From the NCBI RefSeq assembly GCF_000686885.1, contig NZ_JMLU01000001.1, positions 124,001-188,000 on the forward strand: 64,000 nucleotides of DNA, in the 5' to 3' direction. Source of the DNA: Flavobacterium sasangense DSM 21067 (GTDB lineage Bacteria; Bacteroidota; Bacteroidia; Flavobacteriales; Flavobacteriaceae). Below the pieces are notes generated by a model. It worked only from the letters and a program-made list of their open reading frames with translations. It ran no database searches and had not been told where the DNA came from. Both the position numbers and the translations under genes were made by a program. Below, piece by piece: positions 1 through 7,814 of this stretch. Each line of letters opens with the position of its first letter. Position 1 is the stretch's first letter.

Positions 1-1347
1 AAATTCAATGAACTACACAATCAATATCCGCCAGAATTAGCGAATCGATTTTTTGATACTTTAACAGTTCAAAAAGGATTTACTAAACTTTTATTGGATA
101 TTTCTGGAGCTGCTTTGCAAATCTTTTTCGGTATTATTTTACTTTCTTTATATCATTCCTTTTTTATCTTTTTTGGCCTTATACTTTTGATATTGTTGTA
201 TTTGATTTTCAAAATCAACTTCAATATAGGATTAGAGACCAGCTTAAAAGAATCGAAATACAAGTATAAAATTGCACATTGGTTACAAGAAATTGCTAGA
301 AATCATTTGAGTTTCAAAAGCAATTCAATTTTTAATTATTCGCTACACAAAAACGATAAATTGGTTAATGAATATCTGAAACAAAGAGAAAGTCATTTTC
401 AGGTTTTGATGAAGCAATTTGTTCAACTAACGGGATTTAAAATTTTAATCACTGCTGGTTTATTAATAATTGGAGGATTATTAGTAATCAACCAACAAAT
501 GAACATTGGACAATTCGTTGCAGCTGAAATTATCATTTTGAGTATTATTGCAGCGGTTGAAAAGCTATTTTCTGGATTAGAATTGTTTTATGATGTATTA
601 ACTTCTTTAGAAAAATTAGGTTCTGTTGTGGATATGGAATTAGAAGAAGATATTCAAAATTCAAATTATTTAGTGGATCGAAATAAAATTACGATTGAAA
701 CTGAAAACGTTTCTTTTTCATATCCAAAATCAGATAAAGAAATACTAAAAAACATTAATTTATCGATTGAGCCAAAACAACACACCTTAATTTTAGGTGA
801 AAATGGTTCTGGAAAAACAACTTTAATTCGTTTGTTAGCGCGATTAATTGAACCAACATCGGGAAGTATTTTTATCAATAATACCAATTACAAAAAGTAT
901 TCATCTGACGAATATCGCTCAAAAATTGGAATTATCACAGCTCATGAAATGCCTTTTGAAGGTACAATTTTAGAGAATATCACTTGTAATAATCCAGAAA
1001 TTAAAATGGAAATGGTTTTTGATTTAATCGAAAAATTAAAACTAACCGAAGCCATCAAAGCACTTCCTCAAGGATTAGATACTAGGATTTCATCTGAAGG
1101 AAAACAAATCAATTCTTCAACAATACAAAAAATTGTATTAGCTCGTTGCATCATCAATGAACCAAAATTATTGTTCTTAGAAAATCCTTTAGACAAATCA
1201 GACGAACAAACTTGTAAAGAAATCATTGATTTCTTGAGTGAAGAAAAACATCCATGGACATTAGTTGTTGCAAGTAAAAACAATTATTGGAAACAAATTT
1301 GTAAGCAAACCATTCTTTTAGAAAAAGGTGAAATTAAATCCATTTAA
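1..1347 (+). CDS. ABC exporter, membrane domain plus ATPase (5' truncated by window)
   Basis: The reading frame is open from base 1, so the true start lies upstream; the TTG at 94 is only an internal codon. The first ~600 bases encode the last membrane helices of an exporter transmembrane domain, and the rest an ABC ATPase. Walker A (GENGSGKTT) is intact near 797-823. The other motifs are degenerate: the signature region near 1101-1130 reads INSSTIQ instead of LSGGQ, Walker B near 1165-1185 reads LLFLENP instead of hhhhDEP, and the H-loop near 1264-1280 reads VASKN with no histidine. It is followed after 3 bp by an HlyD-like adaptor and then a TolC-like channel, so it is the inner-membrane part of a type I secretion or efflux system. 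Substrate unknown. Confidence 0.9.
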   Translation, partial: KFNELHNQYPPELANRFFDTLTVQKGFTKLLLDISGAALQIFFGIILLSLYHSFFIFFGLILLILLYLIFKINFNIGLETSLKESKYKYKIAHWLQEIARNHLSFKSNSIFNYSLHKNDKLVNEYLKQRESHFQVLMKQFVQLTGFKILITAGLLIIGGLLVINQQMNIGQFVAAEIIILSIIAAVEKLFSGLELFYDVLTSLEKLGSVVDMELEEDIQNSNYLVDRNKITIETENVSFSYPKSDKEILKNINLSIEPKQHTLILGENGSGKTTLIRLLARLIEPTSGSIFINNTNYKKYSSDEYRSKIGIITAHEMPFEGTILENITCNNPEIKMEMVFDLIEKLKLTEAIKALPQGLDTRISSEGKQINSSTIQKIVLARCIINEPKLLFLENPLDKSDEQTCKEIIDFLSEEKHPWTLVVASKNNYWKQICKQTILLEKGEIKSI

Positions 1348-1350
1348 GCC

Positions 1351-2694
1351 ATGCTAAACATCACAAAAAATAGAATTGATCAATTCGTAAAGTTAGAGCA
1401 ATTCAAATCAGGACAAATATTTAAAGAACAGAAGCATTACAAAGTAATTCGAAAGATTATTTGGGCTTTTGTTATCATGGTGGTTTTATTTCTTTTTCTT
1501 CCTTGGACTCAAAACATACAAGGAACAGGGAATGTAACCACTTTAAAACCAAATCAGCGTCCGCAAACCATTCAAACCATTATTGGTGGCCGAATCGAAA
1601 AATGGTTTGTAAACGAAGGTGATTTTGTTAAAAAAGGTGATACTATTTTGTTTATTTCCGAGATAAAAGAAGATTATTTAGATCCAAATTTGATTGAAAA
1701 TACAGGAAATCAAGTAAAAGCTAAAGAAAATGCAGTTACTTCTTATGCTGATAAAGTAAAAGCATTAGAAGCTCAAATGGGCGCAATTCAAAATGAAAAA
1801 AATCTGAAATTAAAACAAGCGCAAAACAAATTAAAACAGTCGTATTTAAAAGTACAAAGTGATAGTATTGATTTTGAAGCAACAAAAACACAGCTTAAAA
1901 TTGCTAAAACTCAATATACACGTTCTGTAAACTTAAACAAAGAAGGTTTAAAACCAATGACCGATGTGGAAGAAAAACGCATGAAATTACAAGAAACGGA
2001 GGCAAAAATTATTACACAAGAGAACAAATATATTACTAGTAAAAACGAGGTTTTAAATGCGACTATGGAGCTTAACAGAATTAGCGCCGAATATGCCGAA
2101 AAAAACGCAAAAGCAAGTAGCGACAAACAAACTGCTTTGAGTTCTCAATTTGATACTGAAGCACAAGTAAACAAACTTAAAAACCAATATAAAAACTATC
2201 AAATTAGAAATGGATTGTATTACATTACAGCTCCACAAGATGGCTATGTTAACCGTGCTTTGCAATCTGGTATAGGCGAAACCATAAAAGAAGGGACTTC
2301 TGTGGTTAGCATTATGCCTTCAAAATATGATATTGCTGTGGAAACTTATATTAATCCTGTTGATTTTCCTTTAATAAATAATGGTGAAAAAGTAAGAGTT
2401 TGGTTTGATGGATGGCCTACAATTGTTTTCAGTGGTTGGCCTGATGTTTCTTACGGAACTTTTGGAGGAATCATTGTTGCCAAAGAAAATTTCATTAGTC
2501 CAAACGGAAAATACCGAGTGCTAATTGCTCCCGACCCGAATGATAAAAAATGGCCAAAGCAACTAAGCATCGGAGCTGGAACTCAAACTTTAGCATTGCT
2601 AGACGATGTGCCAATTTGGTTTGAAATTTGGCGAACTCTAAATGGATTCCCTCCTAATTTTTACCAACCTGCAACCGAAAACACTAAAAAATAA
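1351..2694 (+). CDS. HlyD-family periplasmic adaptor (membrane fusion protein)
   Basis: This 447-residue protein has a short cytoplasmic N-terminus and one membrane helix at about residues 32-52. A lipoyl-like half motif follows at about 73-102 (GGRIEKWFVNEGDFVKKGD), then a long coiled coil at about 125-280 rich in Lys, Gln and Glu, and the second lipoyl half at about 290-325 (ITAPQDGYV). The order matches HlyD and EmrA adaptors that bridge an inner-membrane exporter and an outer-membrane channel. It starts 3 bp after the ABC exporter stop, and its stop overlaps the start of the TolC-like gene by one base (TAATGA), so the three are translationally coupled. Nothing in it identifies the cargo. 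Confidence 0.92.
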   Translation: MLNITKNRIDQFVKLEQFKSGQIFKEQKHYKVIRKIIWAFVIMVVLFLFLPWTQNIQGTGNVTTLKPNQRPQTIQTIIGGRIEKWFVNEGDFVKKGDTILFISEIKEDYLDPNLIENTGNQVKAKENAVTSYADKVKALEAQMGAIQNEKNLKLKQAQNKLKQSYLKVQSDSIDFEATKTQLKIAKTQYTRSVNLNKEGLKPMTDVEEKRMKLQETEAKIITQENKYITSKNEVLNATMELNRISAEYAEKNAKASSDKQTALSSQFDTEAQVNKLKNQYKNYQIRNGLYYITAPQDGYVNRALQSGIGETIKEGTSVVSIMPSKYDIAVETYINPVDFPLINNGEKVRVWFDGWPTIVFSGWPDVSYGTFGGIIVAKENFISPNGKYRVLIAPDPNDKKWPKQLSIGAGTQTLALLDDVPIWFEIWRTLNGFPPNFYQPATENTKK

Positions 2695-4082
2695 TGAAAT
2701 CGAAACTATTTTATATCTTCATTTTCATTTGTAGTTCAATGAATTTATTTGGGCAAAATAACCCAACAGAATTCACGTACAATGAATTTTTAGGTTATGT
2801 AAAAAAATATCATCCGTTAGTAAAACAAGCCGATTTAAAACTGAACGAAGCACAAGCTAATTTAATGCAAGCGCGAGGTGCTTTTGATCCAAAAATTGAA
2901 GTTGATTTCAATGAAAAACAATTCAAAGACAATCAATATTATTCTATTTTAAATAGCAGTTTTAAAATTCCAACTTGGTACGGAATTGAGCTAAAAGCAG
3001 GATTTGACAACTCTGAAGGAATATACGTAAATCCAGAAAACACATTACCAAACAGCGGATTAACTTCGTTTGGAATTTCGGTTCCTGTGGGGCAAGGTTT
3101 GTTCATTAATCAGCGAATGGCTGATATTAGAAAAGCAAAAATTGCACAAAATTTAAATGCTGCCGAACGCAATTTACAGGCAATTGATGTTTTGTATGAA
3201 GCTTCTGTAAGTTATGCAAACTGGAAAAGAGCTTTTGAAGAAGTAAAATTATATGAAAATTACCTGGTTAACGCTTCAAATCGATATAAAGGAATTGAAA
3301 AATTAATCTCAGAAGGCGACAAACCAGCAATTGACAGCATAGAAGCCGGAATTGTTGTAAAAACCAGATTGTTAAACTTAGAAGATGCTAAATTAAAACT
3401 TATTAAGGCGAAGTTAGAATTATCAAACTATTTATGGTTAGAAAATAATGTCCCTTTAGAATTAAAGGATGATTTAACACCAGAAATTACATTATCAAAA
3501 ACGATAAAAGAAGTTTTACAAATAAACGAATTAAACCCAATTGACTTAAACAATCATCCAAAAATAAAAGCTTTAGACGCCAAAATCGCGATGCTTAAAG
3601 TAGACAAAAAACTAAAAGCCAATGCGCTATTACCCAAACTTGATGTAAGTTATAATTATTTATCCGAACCAAGTTATATTGATAATTATCGCTTTGAGGA
3701 TTATAAAATTGGAGTAAATTTCTCTTTTCCGCTTTTTTTAAGAAAAGAAAGAGCTGGAGTAAAATTAGCTACTATTAAAATTCAAGACACCGAATTTGGA
3801 TTGCAATTCGAACGAAAAAGTTTAGAAAACAAGATAAAATCGCAACAACAAGAAATTGCCTCTTTAGAAAAACAAAGAGAATATATCCGAAAACTAATTC
3901 AAGATTACAACACGCTATTGAATGCGGAAGATCGCTTATTTGAAATGGGAGAAAGTTCGTTGTTTGTAATTAATTCGAGAGAAAACACCTTGGTAAGTTC
4001 ACAAATAAATGAAATAGCTTTAGAAAATCGGTATTTGAATGCTATAATTGGTTTGTATAAAACTTTGGCAAACCCCAAATAA
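2694..4082 (+). CDS. TolC-family outer membrane efflux protein
   Basis: The 462-residue protein has a signal peptide at about residues 1-20 ending ..LFGQ. Two repeated, mainly helical halves follow, typical of the outer membrane efflux protein family, with long amphipathic helices rich in Ala, Lys and Glu and short beta segments such as GISVPVGQG and GVNFSFPLF. It is the last gene of the exporter operon and would form the trimeric outer-membrane and periplasmic tunnel. The start overlaps the HlyD stop by one base. A strong hairpin terminator begins 5 bp after the stop. Confidence 0.92.
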   Translation: MKSKLFYIFIFICSSMNLFGQNNPTEFTYNEFLGYVKKYHPLVKQADLKLNEAQANLMQARGAFDPKIEVDFNEKQFKDNQYYSILNSSFKIPTWYGIELKAGFDNSEGIYVNPENTLPNSGLTSFGISVPVGQGLFINQRMADIRKAKIAQNLNAAERNLQAIDVLYEASVSYANWKRAFEEVKLYENYLVNASNRYKGIEKLISEGDKPAIDSIEAGIVVKTRLLNLEDAKLKLIKAKLELSNYLWLENNVPLELKDDLTPEITLSKTIKEVLQINELNPIDLNNHPKIKALDAKIAMLKVDKKLKANALLPKLDVSYNYLSEPSYIDNYRFEDYKIGVNFSFPLFLRKERAGVKLATIKIQDTEFGLQFERKSLENKIKSQQQEIASLEKQREYIRKLIQDYNTLLNAEDRLFEMGESSLFVINSRENTLVSSQINEIALENRYLNAIIGLYKTLANPK

Positions 4083-4086
4083 ACTA

Positions 4087-4118
4087 AAAAGCCTTCGCGA
4101 TGCGAAGGCTTTTTGCGT
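4087..4118. terminator. Bidirectional terminator after tolC-like gene
   Basis: A 12-bp stem (AAAAGCCTTCGC, loop GAT, GCGAAGGCTTTT) has T-runs on both strands. It sits between the convergent TolC-like gene and RRM gene and can serve both. Confidence 0.88.
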
Positions 4119-4137
4119 TTTATATCCAAAAAGTATA

Positions 4138-4473
4138 TTAATAACGACCTCTTGAGTTGTTATCTCTATTATTAGAATAACCACCTCTACTTCCACCAGC
4201 ATTACGATCGAAGCTTCTTCTTTCGCCTTCTGGTTTTGGTTCAGATTTGTTAACAACGATTTTTCTACCTTCGATAGTTCCACCGTTTAATTCGTCGATT
4301 GCTTTTTGAGCTTCAGCATCATTAGCCATTTCAACAAATCCAAATCCTTTACTTCTTCCGGTAAATTTATCAGAGATAATTTTAACTGATTCTACAGCTC
4401 CATACTCTTCAAAATAACCTCTTAAATCTGCTTCCTCTACACTGAAAGGAAGACTTCCTACAAAAATATTCAT
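4138..4473 (-). CDS. RNA-binding protein with one RRM domain and RG-rich tail
   Basis: The 111-residue protein begins directly with an RRM: RNP2 is IFVGSLPF (residues 3-10) and RNP1 is KGFGFVEM (about 42-49), with two aromatic residues available to stack on RNA bases. Residues 80-111 form a disordered tail rich in Arg, Gly, Asn and Ser, ending in RGRY. Such short RRM proteins with glycine/arginine tails occur in Bacteroidota and Cyanobacteria, where several relate to cold response or bind RNA broadly. The gene is monocistronic, with a promoter-like TTG-N16-TACCTTTG just upstream. Its specific RNA targets cannot be told from the sequence. Confidence 0.93.
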   Translation of the reverse strand: MNIFVGSLPFSVEEADLRGYFEEYGAVESVKIISDKFTGRSKGFGFVEMANDAEAQKAIDELNGGTIEGRKIVVNKSEPKPEGERRSFDRNAGGSRGGYSNNRDNNSRGRY

Positions 4474-4495
4474 CTATGAAAAATTTAATTCCTTA

Positions 4496-4522
4496 CAAAG
4501 GTAGGCTATTTAATGTTGTCAA
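4496..4522 (-). promoter_or_regulatory. Promoter of the RRM gene
   Basis: On the minus strand TTG (4522-4520) is followed after 16 bases by TACCTTTG (4503-4496), matching the Bacteroidota TAnnTTTG element. It lies 23 bp upstream of the ATG. Confidence 0.6.
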
Positions 4523-4614
4523 AAGGTTAAAGTTTGATTTATTTTCAAAAACAACCCATTTTAGCTAAAAAATTCAAAATCAAAAGGTTAGTTTTTTGAA
4601 AAAAATTTAATAAA

Positions 4615-4639
4615 AAAAGACAACCTTACGATTGTCTTT
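4615..4639 (-). terminator. Terminator of the CoA-transferase gene
   Basis: AAAGACAA and TTGTCTTT form an 8-bp stem with an 8-base loop. Read on the minus strand it is followed by a T-run, 20 bp after the stop of the CoA-transferase gene. Confidence 0.75.
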
Positions 4640-4661
4640 CTATTACTAACTCAACTTTTTA

Positions 4662-5939
4662 TTATTTATGGCCACCTGTCATATCGTAATAAGCACGTTC
4701 TATTGCTTCTTGATGATTAGGATGTGCAATTTTTACTAACTCTGCAACTCTTTGTTTTAATGTTTTTCCGTATAAATCAGCAATACCATTTTCAGTAATG
4801 ATATAATGTGCGTGAGCTCTTGTTGTTACTACTCCAGCACCTTGTTTTAAATAGGGCACAATTCTACTTTCTCCTCTTTTGGTAATTGAAGGTAGAGCAA
4901 TAATCGCTTTTCCTCCTTCACTTAATGATGCTCCACGAATAAAATCCATCTGACCTCCAACTCCAGAATACATAGTACTTCCGATAGAATCCGCACAAAC
5001 TTGACCAGTTAAATCTACTTCGATAGCGGAATTAATCGCCACCATTTTAGGGTTTCTACGAATTCTAGCGGTATCATTCACCATTGAAGATTCCTTCATT
5101 TCGATAAACGGATTATCATCCACAAAATCATACAAACGTTTTGATCCCATTAAAAAAGTAGCTAGAGCTCTTCCACGTAAAGTTCCTTTGTAGTTACAAT
5201 TGATAACGTCGTTTTCTATTAAATCTATAACACCATCTGAAAACATTTCGGTGTGTAATCCTAAATCTTTGTGATTGGTTAATTTACTTAAAGCCGCGTT
5301 TGGAATAGAACCAATTCCCATTTGAAGCGTACTTTTGTCCTCAATTAATGAAGCTACATACGTTCCTATTTTTTCTTCTTCGGCTGTAAATGGCGTTACA
5401 TCATGTGCAAAAATTGGTAAATTAACTTCTACTAAATAATCAATTTCTGAAACGTGTAAAATTCCATCACCAAAAGTTCTTGGCATTTGCGGATTAACCT
5501 GAGCTATTACAATTTTAGCATTTTCAATTGCCGCTACCGAAGCTTCAACCGAAACCCCTAAAGAACAATATCCATGACTATCGGGAGGTGAAACGTGAAT
5601 GAATGCTACATCTAATTTCACCACATTTTTTCTAAACAATAATGGTAATTCACTCAAAAAAACAGGTGTATATGAACCATTTCCTGCTTTTAAAGTATGA
5701 CGCACATTGGCTCCAATAAAAAAGGAATTCACATGAAAACTTTCAGCTAATTCTGGATTTGCATAAGGTGCATCTCCTTCTGTGTGCAAATGACATAGTT
5801 CTACATTTCTAAGCTCTGATGCTCTATCTGTTAATGCTTTTGTTAAGATTGTCGGTGTAGCAGCAGCAGCCTGAACGTAGACCCTATCACCACTTTTTAT
5901 TACTTGTACAGCTTCCGCTGCAGTTACATATTTTCCCAT
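4662..5939 (-). CDS. Acetyl-CoA hydrolase/transferase family protein (4-hydroxybutyrate CoA-transferase-like)
   Basis: The 425-residue protein has the fold and motifs of class I CoA transferases of the acetyl-CoA hydrolase/4-hydroxybutyrate CoA-transferase group. It shows a glycine loop QMGIGSIPN at about 206-214, the catalytic glutamate in HTEMFSDG (Glu231), and the CoA-binding GVGGQMDF at about 326-333. Members move CoA between acetate and other short acids or hydrolyse acetyl-CoA in the cytoplasm. The exact acyl acceptor cannot be decided from sequence alone. It is a single gene with its own terminator. A -7 like element and a 13-bp palindrome lie just upstream. Confidence 0.9.
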   Translation of the reverse strand: MGKYVTAAEAVQVIKSGDRVYVQAAAATPTILTKALTDRASELRNVELCHLHTEGDAPYANPELAESFHVNSFFIGANVRHTLKAGNGSYTPVFLSELPLLFRKNVVKLDVAFIHVSPPDSHGYCSLGVSVEASVAAIENAKIVIAQVNPQMPRTFGDGILHVSEIDYLVEVNLPIFAHDVTPFTAEEEKIGTYVASLIEDKSTLQMGIGSIPNAALSKLTNHKDLGLHTEMFSDGVIDLIENDVINCNYKGTLRGRALATFLMGSKRLYDFVDDNPFIEMKESSMVNDTARIRRNPKMVAINSAIEVDLTGQVCADSIGSTMYSGVGGQMDFIRGASLSEGGKAIIALPSITKRGESRIVPYLKQGAGVVTTRAHAHYIITENGIADLYGKTLKQRVAELVKIAHPNHQEAIERAYYDMTGGHK

Positions 5940-5959
5940 ACCTAATGAAATTTATACTG

Positions 5960-5982
5960 CAAAATTATGCCCTAATTTAGGG
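5960..5982 (-). promoter_or_regulatory. Promoter -7 element with palindromic operator candidate
   Basis: On the minus strand TAATTTTG (5967-5960) fits TAnnTTTG, 21 bp before the CoA-transferase ATG. Immediately upstream, in the promoter spacer, is the palindrome CCCTAATTTAGGG (5970-5982), a plausible operator. No good -33 TTG is present at normal spacing, which would suit an activator-dependent promoter. Confidence 0.4.
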
Positions 5983-6091
5983 ATAAAATATGACAATTCT
6001 CATATTTAGTTAGCCGTTTTGGGTTAAAGCAATCGGAGCATCAAATTAAAATTGAATTATGAATTTGTACTTATAATTGAACTTGAATTCG

Positions 6092-6099
6092 TACTTTTG
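6092..6099 (+). promoter_or_regulatory. Promoter -7 element for map
   Basis: TACTTTTG matches TAnnTTTG and lies 18 bp before the map ATG. No TTG lies at standard spacing. The stretch upstream has an imperfect direct repeat (GAATTTGTACTT / GAATTCGTACTT). Confidence 0.45.
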
Positions 6100-6116
6100 C
6101 TTCGAAATTTCACATT

Positions 6117-6935
6117 ATGATTGTAATAAAAACTTTAGAAGAAATTGAATTAATGCGTGAAAGCGCTTTGATTGTTTCTAAAACATTAGGAATGATTGCG
6201 AAGGAAATTAAACCTGGCGTAACTACTTTATATTTAGACAAATTAGCAGAAGATTTTCTTCGTTCGCACGGAGCGGAGCCTGCATTTTTAGGTATGTATG
6301 GCTTTCCAAACTCACTTTGCATGAGTCCAAACACACAAGTAGTTCATGGTATTCCAAATAATGTTCCGTTACAAGATGGCGATATTATTTCAGTAGATTG
6401 TGGTGCTTTTAAAAATGGTTTTTATGGTGATCATGCTTACACTTTTGAAGTAGGTGAAGTAGCCCCAGAAACTAAAAAATTATTACAAGTTACTAAAGAA
6501 TCACTTTACGTGGGAATTCGTGAAACTAAAGTAGGAAATCGTGTAGAAGATATAGGACATGCAATTCAGCAATATTGTGAAAGTCATGGTTATGGTGTAG
6601 TTCGCGAATTATGCGGACACGGTTTAGGTAGAAAAATGCACGAAGATCCAGAAGTTCCTAATTACGGAAAACGTGGTCGTGGAAAAAAATTAGTCAACGG
6701 AATGGTGATTGCCATCGAACCAATGATTAACATGGGTACCAAAAACATCAAACAACATAAAGACGGTTGGACAATTACTACTGCAGACGGAAAACCAAGC
6801 GCTCATTTTGAACACGATGTTGCAATCGTTGACGGAAAACCTGAGTTGCTATCTACTTTTGCCTATATCTATGAAGCTTTAGGAATTGTGAGTAATGAAG
6901 AGGATGGCTTAAGACAAAAAACCTTAGTGCTGTAA
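6117..6935 (+). CDS. map: Type I methionine aminopeptidase
   Basis: The protein removes the initiator methionine from nascent proteins. The 272-residue sequence has all five metal ligands of the pita-bread fold: Asp94 (ISVDCG), Asp105 (YGDHAY), His168 (CGHGLG), Glu201 (AIEPM) and Glu232 (FEHDVAI), plus the active-site His77 (VVHG). The length is that of the bacterial type I enzyme, without an N-terminal zinc extension. Its stop overlaps the next start by one base (TAATGA), so the methyltransferase gene behind it is probably co-translated. In many bacteria map sits in the ribosomal-protein/secY operon; here it does not. Confidence 0.96.
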   Translation: MIVIKTLEEIELMRESALIVSKTLGMIAKEIKPGVTTLYLDKLAEDFLRSHGAEPAFLGMYGFPNSLCMSPNTQVVHGIPNNVPLQDGDIISVDCGAFKNGFYGDHAYTFEVGEVAPETKKLLQVTKESLYVGIRETKVGNRVEDIGHAIQQYCESHGYGVVRELCGHGLGRKMHEDPEVPNYGKRGRGKKLVNGMVIAIEPMINMGTKNIKQHKDGWTITTADGKPSAHFEHDVAIVDGKPELLSTFAYIYEALGIVSNEEDGLRQKTLVL

Positions 6936-7699
6936 TGAAAAAACTATTCAAACTTATACTTAACACCATTCCTCGTCCGATATTGATTCGGTTGAGTATT
7001 GTGGTGCGTCCTGTTTTGGCTTTTTTATTAAAGGGAAGTCGTTTTACCGATCCTATTGATGGAAAAAGCTTTCGTATGTTTTTACCTTATGGATATGGAA
7101 CACAACGAAACAACGTGTTGTCACCAAGCACGCTTTCTTTAGAAAGACATCGTTTGTTATGGCTATATTTACAAAACGAAACGGATTTTTTTACCGCTCC
7201 AAAAAAAGTATTACACTTTGCTCCTGAGCAAGAATTTTACAAGCGTTTTAAAAAACAATCGAATTTAGATTACACTACTACCGATTTATTTTCACCATTA
7301 GCTGATGTTAAAGCAGATATTTGCAACTTACCATTTGAAGACAATTCATACGATATCATTTTATGTAATCATGTTTTGGAACATATTCCGGATGACACTA
7401 AAGCCATGCAAGAATTATATCGCGTTTTAAAACCAGGCGGAATGGGAATCTTTCAAATTCCACAAGACTTATCAAGAGCGACTACTTTTACAGATGATTC
7501 TATTACTGATCCAAAAGAAAGAGCAAAAATCTTCGGACAATATGACCACGTGAGAGTTTATGGTAGAGATTACTTTGATAAACTAAGAAGTATTGGTTTT
7601 AAGGTTGACGAAGTAGATTATACCAAAAAAATTGCACCTGAATTAGTAGAAAAATACTGTTTAGCAAAAGGAGAAATTATTCCGGTTTGTTATAAATAA
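6935..7699 (+). CDS. Class I SAM-dependent methyltransferase
   Basis: The 254-residue protein carries a Methyltransf_11-type core: a weak motif I region VLHFAPEQEF at about 87-96, then DICNLPFEDNSYDIILCNHVLEHI and a post-motif ELYRVLKPGG at about 152-161. An N-terminal ~70-residue segment with a hydrophobic stretch (VVRPVLAFLL) precedes it. It is coupled to map by a one-base overlap. The substrate is not predictable; small metabolites, lipids and cell-wall sugars are all possible for this family. Confidence 0.85.
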   Translation: MKKLFKLILNTIPRPILIRLSIVVRPVLAFLLKGSRFTDPIDGKSFRMFLPYGYGTQRNNVLSPSTLSLERHRLLWLYLQNETDFFTAPKKVLHFAPEQEFYKRFKKQSNLDYTTTDLFSPLADVKADICNLPFEDNSYDIILCNHVLEHIPDDTKAMQELYRVLKPGGMGIFQIPQDLSRATTFTDDSITDPKERAKIFGQYDHVRVYGRDYFDKLRSIGFKVDEVDYTKKIAPELVEKYCLAKGEIIPVCYK

Positions 7700-7709
7700 A
7701 TTTTACTTA

Positions 7710-7735
7710 GATGCTGAAATGAATTCAGCATGACA
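7710..7735. repeat. REP-like palindrome (copy 1)
   Basis: GATGCTGAA-TGA-TTCAGCAT followed by GACA forms an inverted repeat in the 3' region of the methyltransferase gene. Two related copies lie at 57223-57286, again between convergent genes, so this is a dispersed intergenic palindrome. Confidence 0.65.
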
Positions 7736-7762
7736 AAAAAATCTATACTTTTTATAAATAAA

Positions 7763-7795
7763 AAAATCCCGCAATCATTACAATTGCGGGATTTT
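7763..7795. terminator. Bidirectional terminator between methyltransferase and M16 genes
   Basis: A 13-bp perfect stem (AAAATCCCGCAAT / ATTGCGGGATTTT) with a 7-base loop lies between the two convergent genes. Confidence 0.85.
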
Positions 7796-7814
7796 GAATT
7801 TAATAAAAACCTAT

